Source: SAR202 cluster bacterium
GTDB taxonomy: Bacteria; Chloroflexota; Dehalococcoidia; Lucifugimonadales; UBA3495
Assembly: GCA_016872385.1 (NCBI GenBank)
Contig: VGZV01000022.1
Location: 1-43,195 of the forward strand
Direction: 5' to 3'
Length of the DNA: 43,195 nucleotides
The notes beneath the pieces were generated by a model that made no database searches, was not told the origin of the DNA, and saw nothing but the letters and a program-made list of their open reading frames with translations. A program made the translations under genes and the position numbers. Shown in pieces: positions 33,201 to 39,862 of the stretch. The stretch's first letter is position 1; every line of letters begins with the position of its first letter.

Positions 33201-33929
33201 TTGCTGGTGCCCCGGGGCCGCCGCATTACGCCAGCAGCGGAACAGCGCCTCCAGGCCATCCTGGAGGCCTCGGAGCTGGGGGCCGGTTTCCGCATCGCCA
33301 TGCGCGACCTGGAAATCCGTGGGGCGGGCAATCTATTGGGCGCGGCCCAGAGCGGCAACATCTACGCGGTGGGCTTGGAACTTTACAGCGACTTGCTGCG
33401 CCAGGCCGTGGCCGAACTGGACAGACCGGGCGCGGATAAAACGCCGAGCCCAGCCTCTGAACAGGCATGGGAGACGCTGCCCAGGGTGGAGCTGCCCTTG
33501 CCTGCCAGCATTCCGGAGACCTATATTGACCACCTTCCCACCCGGTTGGAAGTGTACCAACGCATGGCCCGGATGCGCCGCCGCCAGGAAGGGCCAGACC
33601 TGCGGCAGGAGCTGCGGGACCGGTTTGGCCCCCTGCCCCAGGAAACGGAAAACCTGCTAACGCTGGTGGACTTGCGCACCCTGGCAGGCAGTGTGGGCGT
33701 GGAGTCCCTGATTGCCAACAAAGAGGGGATTGCCATTGGCCTGCGCCACCCGGTGGGCAGCGCGCGGGTGGCATTGCAACGGGCTTTGGGGCCGTCGGTC
33801 AGCGTGGGGAACCAGCAGATTCACATGCCCACGCGCCAACTGGGGGAGCAGTGGCTGTCCCGCCTTACCCGGATGCTGGAGCGCTTACAAGCCTTTCAGG
33901 AGCGGCTAACGGCGGCGGCTAAAAACTAG
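30297..33929 (+). CDS. mfd: Transcription-repair coupling factor
   Basis: The 1210-residue translocase removes RNA polymerase stalled at lesions and recruits UvrA. The order is a UvrB-like N-terminal module (R-G-G-I-I-D-V-F-P near residue 205), a CarD-like RNA polymerase-binding domain (H-I-D-H-G-V-G-R-F near 540), the helicase motifs G-D-V-G-Y-G-K-T-E near 682 and D-E-E-Q-R-F-G near 782, then L-T-A-T-P-I-P-R-T and Q-L-R-G-R-V-G-R, and the TRCF C-terminal domain (L-P-T-R-L-E-V-Y-Q-R-M). Complete and of usual length. The stop TAG shares bases with the cysS stop on the other strand. Confidence 0.97.
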   Translation: MALEGILATLSRHPEMQRHLASARVSLASVSGPPADKKPPLQVTLRQGSRAPWVAALWRSIHTPLVVITPRSEDARRLHDQLLTYLGESNPICLLPEPEVLPFERLAVDARTVSTRLATLSLLAAWGSKSRKQDAPPPLVVASMGAALHFTLPPQVMTGEGVALPGGFKPTLGLLAGDRVSRLDQLLAGWAALGYRHVPVVEAPGSFAQRGGIIDVFPPQDELPSRIELFDDQVETIRKFDPASQRSVGQAESVTLIPAREQLPALADPDKVREIAGRWDFSRCHPDVRARMEQDLAVLLEAPNPEELCFYNGLLNRASLLEYIPADCLLVLDRPGLVETEARDQQEKYFRMRVNREQRGELPVAFPEPYLLWEQAAPRLSEFPQAHMQSFLAPDLALSGTSTAHEGREVFKPVPSYFGQMGQLIDSLRQQQQEPGHVVAVVSHQAHGRVAELLKEGGVAVAAVDSLEEPPQPGPVYLLPGSLPEGWHCQGADYGLTLLTDSELFGTAKERRRTRKGTWDGSKGRAVALADLTPGAFVVHIDHGVGRFAGTTRMGDNGDAREYLVLEYADNDKLYVPTEHLDRVAAYVGLQDQDPTLTRLGTAEWTLVKERVKGETKELAQELVQLYAARQAAQGHQFGADTVWQREMEDAFPYQETPDQARAVDEVKADMEQTRPMDRLICGDVGYGKTEVALRAAFKAVGDGMQVGVLVPTTVLAQQHYTTFSERLQAFPIKVEVLSRFRTPREQEQVVDDIKQGKVDIVIGTHRMLQKDVKFKNLGLVVVDEEQRFGVAHKEHLKRLRQEVDVLTLTATPIPRTLHMALSGIRDMSLMETPPEARLPVKTFVSEYSENLIKEAILRELERDGQVFFLHNRVRTIEETAAKISELVPQARVLIGHGQMAESELEDVMASFGRGEADVLVCTTIIESGLDLPNANTLILDNSDRFGLAQLYQLRGRVGRGDHRAYAYLLVPRGRRITPAAEQRLQAILEASELGAGFRIAMRDLEIRGAGNLLGAAQSGNIYAVGLELYSDLLRQAVAELDRPGADKTPSPASEQAWETLPRVELPLPASIPETYIDHLPTRLEVYQRMARMRRRQEGPDLRQELRDRFGPLPQETENLLTLVDLRTLAGSVGVESLIANKEGIAIGLRHPVGSARVALQRALGPSVSVGNQQIHMPTRQLGEQWLSRLTRMLERLQAFQERLTAAAKN

Positions 33930-36154
33930 TGGTGGTGATGGTCGTGGTCATGGCCGTGATCGTGATCGTGGCCATGATCATGTTGGCCGTGGCCGTTAAT
34001 CAGCAGGTCGTTGCGGCGGCCCCAGCGGCGCAGGAACCGCCCAAAGTTCTTACGGCTTAGCTCGTCCCGCTGGGCCTGGTCCAGCTCCGCCCACTGGCGG
34101 TGTTCGTGGCGCACTAGGGGCAGGCGGCCATCGGCCACTACCCGCAAGCCCCGGTCTTTAAACTGGAAGCAGTAGTCAATGTCCAGGTTGCGGTAGAAGC
34201 GGAAACACTCCCGCATCAGTCCCACCTGGTTGATATCGGCCCGCCGGAAGGCCATGCAGTAGCCCTGCACTGCGTCCGCCTCCCCCTGCGCCACCTCTTC
34301 ATGAAAGTGCTGCAGGTCCTGAGTCAGCAACCCGTAGGGGCCAAACACGCCAATAGTGGGATCCTTCAGCTTGCCCCCCACCGCGCTGAGAATATCTCCC
34401 ACCACCTCGGTGGATGTGTCCATCAACACCACCGTCTTTCCCAGGCACTGCTTCAGACCAATGTTCTTGCCCGCGGCGTCGCCCAGCACATGGTCGCAGT
34501 GTATGACCCGGAAGTGGGGTGTCCTGGCTTGCATCTCCTCCAGCCACTGGCCGGTATCATCTGCGGAACCGTTATCCACCACCACAATTTCAGACCGGTA
34601 ACTCCGGGAGTATCGGAGGATGCTGTCAACACACCGTTGCAGGTCTTCCAGGTAATCATGGGCGTTAATTAGAAAGGTAAAATCGTACTCGGCGGGACGG
34701 TCCAGGAACGACGGCACCTCCCGGGGGGAGGACACCGAATGCCAGCGGTCCTCCTGCTGCTCCAGGGAAGTCTTGGGCCGGACCCTGGTGCCCGCCCTGG
34801 TATCTTCCACCTTGTAGCCACTGGCCTGAGCCTCAGACCGCAGGGAGTCTGCAGTGGCGAACTGGCGCTCCTGGCGCATATCCCGCCGCTGCCGCAGGGT
34901 GTCTGCCACCGTGGCGGACACGCGGTAGCTGGCTGGCACCTGGTCCAGGTCCAGGCCCAGCACCTGGTCAAATTCTTGCAGCAGGGCCAGCTTGGCCTGA
35001 TCGGGCAGGTCAGAGCGGGCTGCATCCCAGGTTACGGCCAGGGCGTTGGGCAGGTCCAAGTCGCTGTTCACCGAGTCCCAGAAACGTTGGCGGTACTCCT
35101 GAACTTGGGGCGGGAACGACGCCAGGGGTTCCAGATTTTTCCACTCCCAAATGCGTTGCCGCAAACTGGTCAGGGCGCGTTCGCTGGCTTTCAGCGCCGT
35201 GAAGGTAAAGTTCATCCGGTGGCGGTAACGCACGGTGAGGCATAGATAGCGGAAGGCCAGGGGATCAAAGCCCCTGGCCACCAGGTCGTCCAGGAGGAAC
35301 ACATTGCCTGCGGATTTGGACATCTTGGCGCCGTCGGCCAGCAGGTGTTGCCCATGCACCCAGTAGCGGACGTGCTGGCGGCCAAAGGCCCCCTCGCTCT
35401 GGGCTATTTCATCCTCGTGGTGGGGGAAGACGTTGTCCACGCCCCCGGTGTGGATATCAAACTCCTCGCCCAGGTACTTGTGAGCCATGGCGGAGCATTC
35501 AATGTGCCATCCGGGGAAGCCAGGCCCCCAAGGGCTGTCCCACTTCAAGTCCCGGCCCGGCTCGGCGGCCTTCCACAGGGTGAAGTCCCGCGGGTCGTGC
35601 TTCAGCGGGTCGGCTTCTACCCGCACCCCTTCCAGCAGGTCTCCTCCCACGTTACGCGACAGCTTGCCGTAGTCTTCAAACTGGGCCACGCTGAAGTATA
35701 CGTTGTCCCCCGCCAGGTAGGCCATCCCATTGTCCAGCAGCCGCTGCACTAGGCCGACCATTTCAGGCACATGCTGGGTGGCCCAGGGGAAAACGTGGGC
35801 GGGCAAGATGTTCATCCTTGCCTCGTCCCGGTGGAAGCTGTGGGCGTAAAACTGGGCAATCTCCTGCACCGACTTGCCTTCCGCCAGGGCAGAGAGAATC
35901 ATTTTGTCCCCGCCGGACTCCACCAATTCCTGGCGCATGTGGCCCACATCGGTGATGTTCTTGATGTGAAGCACTTCAACGCCCTGGGCGGACAGCGCGC
36001 GTCGTATCCAATCGGCCATGAGGTAGGTGCGGAGGTTGCCAATGTGGGCGTAGCGGTAAACAGTTGGCCCGCACGTATACATGCGGGCCTTGCCAGGCTC
36101 GACGGTCTTGACCTCATCCACCTGCTTGGTCAGGGTGTTATATAGTCGCAGCAA
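33926..36154 (-). CDS. cysS: Cysteinyl-tRNA synthetase fused to a GT2 glycosyltransferase with a His-rich tail
   Basis: The 742-residue chain has three parts. Residues 1-460 are a complete class I cysteinyl-tRNA synthetase: Zn ligands C28, C220 and H245/H246, A-H-I-G-N (HIGH motif) at 36-40, K-M-S-K-S at 278-282, a DALR-type helical domain and the usual end Y-K-V-E-D-T-R-A-G-T-R-V. After a 30-residue linker, residues 491-715 look like a family 2 glycosyltransferase: F-T-F-L-I-N-A-H-D-Y, V-V-V-D-N-G-S-A-D-D-T, L-M-D-T-S-T-E (in place of a classical DxD), F-G-P-Y-G-L-L, G-Y-C-M-A-F-R-R and V-R-H-E-H-R-Q-W. The last 21 residues hold 12 His, alternating with Asp and Gly, a likely metal-binding tail. 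The start is TTG with GGGGTGAG five bases before it. No stop or frame change separates the domains. Confidence 0.93.
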   Translation of the reverse strand: MLRLYNTLTKQVDEVKTVEPGKARMYTCGPTVYRYAHIGNLRTYLMADWIRRALSAQGVEVLHIKNITDVGHMRQELVESGGDKMILSALAEGKSVQEIAQFYAHSFHRDEARMNILPAHVFPWATQHVPEMVGLVQRLLDNGMAYLAGDNVYFSVAQFEDYGKLSRNVGGDLLEGVRVEADPLKHDPRDFTLWKAAEPGRDLKWDSPWGPGFPGWHIECSAMAHKYLGEEFDIHTGGVDNVFPHHEDEIAQSEGAFGRQHVRYWVHGQHLLADGAKMSKSAGNVFLLDDLVARGFDPLAFRYLCLTVRYRHRMNFTFTALKASERALTSLRQRIWEWKNLEPLASFPPQVQEYRQRFWDSVNSDLDLPNALAVTWDAARSDLPDQAKLALLQEFDQVLGLDLDQVPASYRVSATVADTLRQRRDMRQERQFATADSLRSEAQASGYKVEDTRAGTRVRPKTSLEQQEDRWHSVSSPREVPSFLDRPAEYDFTFLINAHDYLEDLQRCVDSILRYSRSYRSEIVVVDNGSADDTGQWLEEMQARTPHFRVIHCDHVLGDAAGKNIGLKQCLGKTVVLMDTSTEVVGDILSAVGGKLKDPTIGVFGPYGLLTQDLQHFHEEVAQGEADAVQGYCMAFRRADINQVGLMRECFRFYRNLDIDYCFQFKDRGLRVVADGRLPLVRHEHRQWAELDQAQRDELSRKNFGRFLRRWGRRNDLLINGHGQHDHGHDHDHGHDHDHHHH

Positions 36155-36162
36155 ATTGGCTC

Positions 36163-36177
36163 ACCCCTTTCTGGGGT
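36163..36177 (-). promoter_or_regulatory. Hairpin covering the cysS ribosome-binding site
   Basis: On the minus strand ACCCC-AGAAA-GGGGT forms a five-base stem whose 3' arm is the first part of the GGGGTGAG ribosome site of cysS. If it forms, it would hide that site. No T-box sequence is seen in the leader. Confidence 0.4.
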
Positions 36178-36252
36178 CAAATGAAGAACCATCCAGCGCC
36201 TAGGCTTGGGAGGAAGAAAAACCCGCACTTTCAAACCGCCTATTTTAGGCAA

Positions 36253-36280
36253 AGTTTAGCACTTCCGGTAGGGATTGCAA
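36253..36280 (-). promoter_or_regulatory. Possible cysS promoter
   Basis: On the minus strand TTGCAA (36280-36275), a 16-base spacer and TAAACT (36258-36253) stand about 100 bases before the start codon. Confidence 0.4.
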
Positions 36281-36335
36281 GTAGATTTTGGGCGGCGCTA
36301 CGCAGGCCGTAGGCCAATAGTTAATACCTTTTTGG

Positions 36336-36713
36336 CTACTCTATCCGCTCCAGGCGCACAGCCACGCCTGACCTGGACCCCTTGAACTTGGTAACGTCGC
36401 CCAGCACCCGGCCCACCACCGTCACTGCGCTGGCGGGGCGTATCTCTTTGCCCCGGCTGGCAGGCGTGGGGCCATAGAAAATGCAAAAGGCATGGCCCGG
36501 CGGCCAGTAACCCAGGTCGCCCAGTTCCACCACTTCCTGCCCCTGCTCCAGGAGCACATTGACAGGGATGCCAAAGTAGATTTCGTCGCCCCAGGTGCCG
36601 CCGGAAGCGCTGATGGGCAGGGCATCCCAAATGGCCTGGGCTGTATTGGTGTCGTTTAACTCCGCCTCAGCCTGCACCTGACCGGCGGTAATACGGATGC
36701 GTCGTTCTGGCAC
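36336..36713 (-). CDS. Cyclophilin-like fold protein (TM1367 type)
   Basis: The 125-residue protein matches the small bacterial cyclophilin-like beta-barrel group: I-R-I-T-A-G-Q-V-Q-A-E-A-E-L-N, T-A-Q-A-I-W-D-A-L-P, W-G-D-E-I-Y-F-G-I-P and later L-G-D-L-G-Y-W-P-P-G-H-A-F-C-I-F-Y-G-P-T-P-A-S. Function is unproven, and peptidyl-prolyl isomerase activity is not expected. I chose GTG 36713 because GGGAGG lies seven bases upstream and the first conserved strand follows at once. It starts 17 bases after the FAD oxidoreductase stop and is co-transcribed with it. Confidence 0.82.
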   Translation of the reverse strand: MPERRIRITAGQVQAEAELNDTNTAQAIWDALPISASGGTWGDEIYFGIPVNVLLEQGQEVVELGDLGYWPPGHAFCIFYGPTPASRGKEIRPASAVTVVGRVLGDVTKFKGSRSGVAVRLERIE

Positions 36714-36730
36714 CTGCTGGCCTCCCAATG

Positions 36731-37858
36731 TTAAGTCTGGCTGGCAAACCGCTCCGGGCCGCAGCATTCCACCGCCAGCCCGGTGCGGCCCTGGGTCATC
36801 AGGTCTGCCACGGACTGGCCCATGCCGGGGGCCAGCAAGACGCCCTTCTTGCCTGCGCCCGTGCAAAGGTACACATTGTCCCAGCCGGGAGCCCGGCCAA
36901 TAATGGGCAGCCAGTCGGAAGTAACGGGGCGCAAACAGGCCGTGTGCTGGACTAACCGGGCGCCAGCCAGGGCGGGCATCAACCGCACTGAGTTCCCCAT
37001 GATGCGGTCCCGGGCGGAGCGGCTGGGCGCCTTGTCAAACCCGCGCTGCTCCTCGGTGGTGCCCAGCCAGACCAGGCCGTCGGGCTTGGCATGGAGGGAT
37101 GCGCCTGCTCCGGCTAAATCATGATTCAACGCCGGGCCCTCCAACCGCACTCTCAGAAGCTCTCCCTTCAGCGGCTCCACGGGGATGGAAAAGCCCAGCC
37201 ACTCTTCCCCTTCCCGGGACCAGGGCCCCATGGCCAGCACCACCTGGCCGCAGGCGATTTCCTCGTTTGCAAGGTGTAGGCCGGTAACCTGTTGCCCTTC
37301 CCGCCGGAGCCCCCGCACTTGACCAGCGCGGAAACAGGCCCCCTGGCGTTCAGCGGCCCGCGCCAGGGCCAGGGTGAACAGGTAGCTGTCCAAGGCAGCG
37401 TTGCCCCAGGCGTGTACGCCCCGCAGCACTCCCGCGGCCAGACGCGGCTCCAGTTTCTGGACTTCGTTGGTATCCAGCCAGCGGGCGGAGAACCCGTCGC
37501 CAGAGGCTGCCCCAAACAAGTCCACCGTCTCCTGCAATTCGGGCAGTTCCGATTCGTCCAGCGCCACCTTGACCAGGGAAACGACGCGTCCCTGGCAATC
37601 AATTCCGGTCTGCTCTTGCAGTTCAGCCCAGAGCTTGCGGTGGGCGCGAAAGGACTGGATGGCCAGGGGCCCCAAGGGACCAGGAATTTGCGCTCCCTGG
37701 AGCGGGTTTAACCCGCCGGCAGAGTAACCGGAAGCCTGCATCCCAATGCCGCGGGACTCTATTACGGTCACCTGTACCCCAGCGCAGGCAAGGTAATAGG
37801 CAGCGGCGCAACCGGCCACTCCGCCGCCGACTATGGCAACACCAGTTGTCTGGTTCAC
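36731..37858 (-). CDS. FAD-dependent amine/glycine oxidase-like oxidoreductase (DAO family)
   Basis: The 375-residue flavoprotein opens with the dinucleotide-binding motif V-A-I-V-G-G-G-V-A-G-C-A-A-A-Y-Y-L-A and has V-I-E-S (ribose-binding Glu), Q-x-S-G-Y-S-A-G-G-L-N, a long substrate domain and the C-terminal V-Y-L-C-T-G-A-G-K-K-G-V-L-L-A-P block typical of glycine/D-amino-acid/sarcosine oxidases. GTG 37858 is the start, with GAGGTG six bases upstream; a longer frame adds 19 unconserved residues. A ThiO role in thiamine synthesis is possible but no thi genes are near. It is divergent from fmdB. Confidence 0.9.
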   Translation of the reverse strand: MNQTTGVAIVGGGVAGCAAAYYLACAGVQVTVIESRGIGMQASGYSAGGLNPLQGAQIPGPLGPLAIQSFRAHRKLWAELQEQTGIDCQGRVVSLVKVALDESELPELQETVDLFGAASGDGFSARWLDTNEVQKLEPRLAAGVLRGVHAWGNAALDSYLFTLALARAAERQGACFRAGQVRGLRREGQQVTGLHLANEEIACGQVVLAMGPWSREGEEWLGFSIPVEPLKGELLRVRLEGPALNHDLAGAGASLHAKPDGLVWLGTTEEQRGFDKAPSRSARDRIMGNSVRLMPALAGARLVQHTACLRPVTSDWLPIIGRAPGWDNVYLCTGAGKKGVLLAPGMGQSVADLMTQGRTGLAVECCGPERFASQT

Positions 37859-38029
37859 ATCTGCACCTCTTTCATAGCAAAAAACAGGGTGGAACCGGCC
37901 AAAGGACTCCAGCACGGTTGTAGATGTCCATCTCTCATGCTGGCGCTGACCGCCCTTGATCCAACTTCTGATTGCTGGCGAGCAAGGCTTGGGCCGGTTA
38001 CAATAAAATCAAAATTACGGGAGGCTGCC

Positions 38030-38272
38030 ATGCCCATCTACCAATATTACTGTTCAGCCTGCGAAGCTGAGTTTGAGCTAATCCGCACCCCCAGCCGGGC
38101 CGACGAGCCTGCTCCCTGCAAGACCTGCCAGCAGCCTGCGCAAAGGCAGTTGACCAATTTCAGCTTCAAATCCGACACTTTCACCTCGCCCAAACTGAAG
38201 CAGTTGCCCCAAAAACCCCTACGGCCCCACGACCGGCCGGCCACGGAACCGGGGCCAACAACCGCTTCGTAA
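38030..38272 (+). CDS. FmdB-type zinc ribbon protein
   Basis: The 80-residue protein begins M-P-I-Y-Q-Y-Y-C and has two Cys pairs, CSAC and CKTC, separated by about 21 residues, which is the FmdB zinc ribbon used as a putative regulatory domain. A Pro/Lys-rich tail follows. ATG 38030 is preceded by GGGAGG; the ORF continues upstream but without family features. TACAAT at 38000-38005 could be its -10. Confidence 0.88.
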   Translation: MPIYQYYCSACEAEFELIRTPSRADEPAPCKTCQQPAQRQLTNFSFKSDTFTSPKLKQLPQKPLRPHDRPATEPGPTTAS

Positions 38273-38340
38273 AGCCGGCGCATTAGCGATGCCAGCGGCC
38301 AACGGGCAGAGATGGCGCATGATTATATGCTCTGCAGACC

Positions 38341-38679
38341 TTACCCCCTTTCGGCAGCGGCCTGGGCTTCTTTGCAGGCAATGCAAGTACACAGGGCGCG
38401 CAGCAGAGTAAACGGGTATATGCCCGTGTAGTGGGTGTCGCTCCAAAGGAACTGGATGCCGTAGTTGCCCACGGGCATGTGGTCCACCGCCCGCACATTT
38501 TGGGGCACTTTATTCGGGTCCAGCCGGGGCCGCCCGGTCATTTCCTCCACGCAACTGGCGCATCGGCAGCGCAACCGGAGATACCGGTGGGGATAGGGGC
38601 TGCGATGGCCGTCGTCCCACAGGATGATGATGTTGGCTCCCCCGATGTCCACTTCTTTGGGACGGGGTTGGTTTTCCAT
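38341..38679 (-). CDS. DUF971 domain protein
   Basis: The 112-residue protein matches DUF971 (related to the N-terminal domain of gamma-butyrobetaine hydroxylase): I-I-I-L-W-D-D-G-H-R-S-P-Y-P-H-R-Y-L-R, then a Cys-rich C-R-C-A-S-C, and Y-G-I-Q-F-L-W-S-D-T-H-Y-T-G-I-Y-P-F. A final CTCIAC pair suggests a metal or Fe-S site. In several bacteria DUF971 genes lie near Mrp/ApbC Fe-S carriers; none is here. It lies 20 bases after the methyltransferase stop. Confidence 0.87.
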   Translation of the reverse strand: MENQPRPKEVDIGGANIIILWDDGHRSPYPHRYLRLRCRCASCVEEMTGRPRLDPNKVPQNVRAVDHMPVGNYGIQFLWSDTHYTGIYPFTLLRALCTCIACKEAQAAAERG

Positions 38680-38699
38680 AATTGTCAAAGTTTGTCCTT

Positions 38700-39791
38700 T
38701 CACTTCCTGACCACGTACCAATTGTTCTGGATATCGTGGGCCAAGCGGTGAGTTTCCACTGACCGAAAGCCAGCTCGTTCCAGGTATTCCCGAGTTTTTG
38801 CCTCGCCCCACATTGCCCCCAGACCCTCACCGCCCTGGGCCAGCGAAACGGTCATGCAGTGCATGCATGAGATGGTGTACAGCGCCGTCCCAATGGGGTG
38901 GTTGACATCTAGATGCACGTAGCCAGTGCCGCTGATGTCCTGCATCAAGTACGTGCCATCGGCCTTGAGAGTCCGGTGGATGCCCTTAAGCACGTTCAGC
39001 GGGCGGGACTGGTCGTGGATGGCATCAAAAGTTGTTACCAGGTCAAAGGCTTCGGGCGGCGCTTTCACATTAAAGTCACTGAGGTCCGCAACCATGAAAT
39101 GTGCGTTGGCAAGGCTACGCTGCACAGCCCAGCGGCGGGCAAAATCCGTGGCCTCCTCGGACAGGTCCATGCCGGTAAAGTTGCTGCGGGGATAAAGCTC
39201 CGCCAGCCGGTTGATAATGCGGCCCCGTCCGCAACCCGCGTCTAGGACTCGGATACCCTGGGCCAGGCGCCCCGTCAAATCTGGCACCAGGGGAAGAATA
39301 TGCGTCTCCAGGGAGGACAGAGCAGATTGCCCGCTGTCCTCTTCCATGACTTCATGAAAGCGGGGAAACTTTTCGTATGGCACGCCTCCACCCTGGCGGA
39401 AACACTGTACGATTTCGTCTTCCACCTTGCCCAGTATTCCCACGTACTGAGTGAAGACCGCCAGATCGTCTCCCCCGGCGGCACGGGTCAGGAACGCCGC
39501 GTGCTCGGCTGGCAAGGAGTAGCGTAGGGTTGACGGGTCCACCTCTGCTATGCCGCCAGTAACCATGGCGCCCAGCCACTCCCGAACGTACCGCTCGTTG
39601 AGGCCTGCCTGCCGGGCTATCTCCTGGGAAGTGCTGGGCGCCATCTGCCGCATGGTGTCAAAGAGACCGGTGCGGTGTCCCACAGAAATCATAAGACACA
39701 GGGTGCCTTGGTTCAGTGTGCCCACCAAGCGCCCGCTAAAAGTTTCAGCCCTGGCCTGGTCAAATTCTGGGAGACGGTTTGGTGAAGTCAT
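38700..39791 (-). CDS. Class I SAM-dependent methyltransferase with winged-helix N-terminus
   Basis: The 363-residue protein has an N-terminal DNA-binding-like winged helix (S-T-S-Q-E-I-A-R-Q-A-G-L-N-E-R-Y-V-R-E-W-L) followed by a Rossmann methyltransferase with motif I V-L-D-A-G-C-G-R-G-R and motif II F-T-G-M-D-L-S. This architecture fits the Rv2258c-like group; the wH part is a dimerisation module there and need not bind DNA. AAAGGAG lies before the ATG. The substrate is unknown. DUF971 follows on the same strand. Confidence 0.88.
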   Translation of the reverse strand: MTSPNRLPEFDQARAETFSGRLVGTLNQGTLCLMISVGHRTGLFDTMRQMAPSTSQEIARQAGLNERYVREWLGAMVTGGIAEVDPSTLRYSLPAEHAAFLTRAAGGDDLAVFTQYVGILGKVEDEIVQCFRQGGGVPYEKFPRFHEVMEEDSGQSALSSLETHILPLVPDLTGRLAQGIRVLDAGCGRGRIINRLAELYPRSNFTGMDLSEEATDFARRWAVQRSLANAHFMVADLSDFNVKAPPEAFDLVTTFDAIHDQSRPLNVLKGIHRTLKADGTYLMQDISGTGYVHLDVNHPIGTALYTISCMHCMTVSLAQGGEGLGAMWGEAKTREYLERAGFRSVETHRLAHDIQNNWYVVRK

Positions 39792-39862
39792 GGGGGACTC
39801 CTTTCTAAATTTCTTTGTTATCTATATCTTTGCCTCGTTATTCTCACTTTCTTCCAAGGCCC

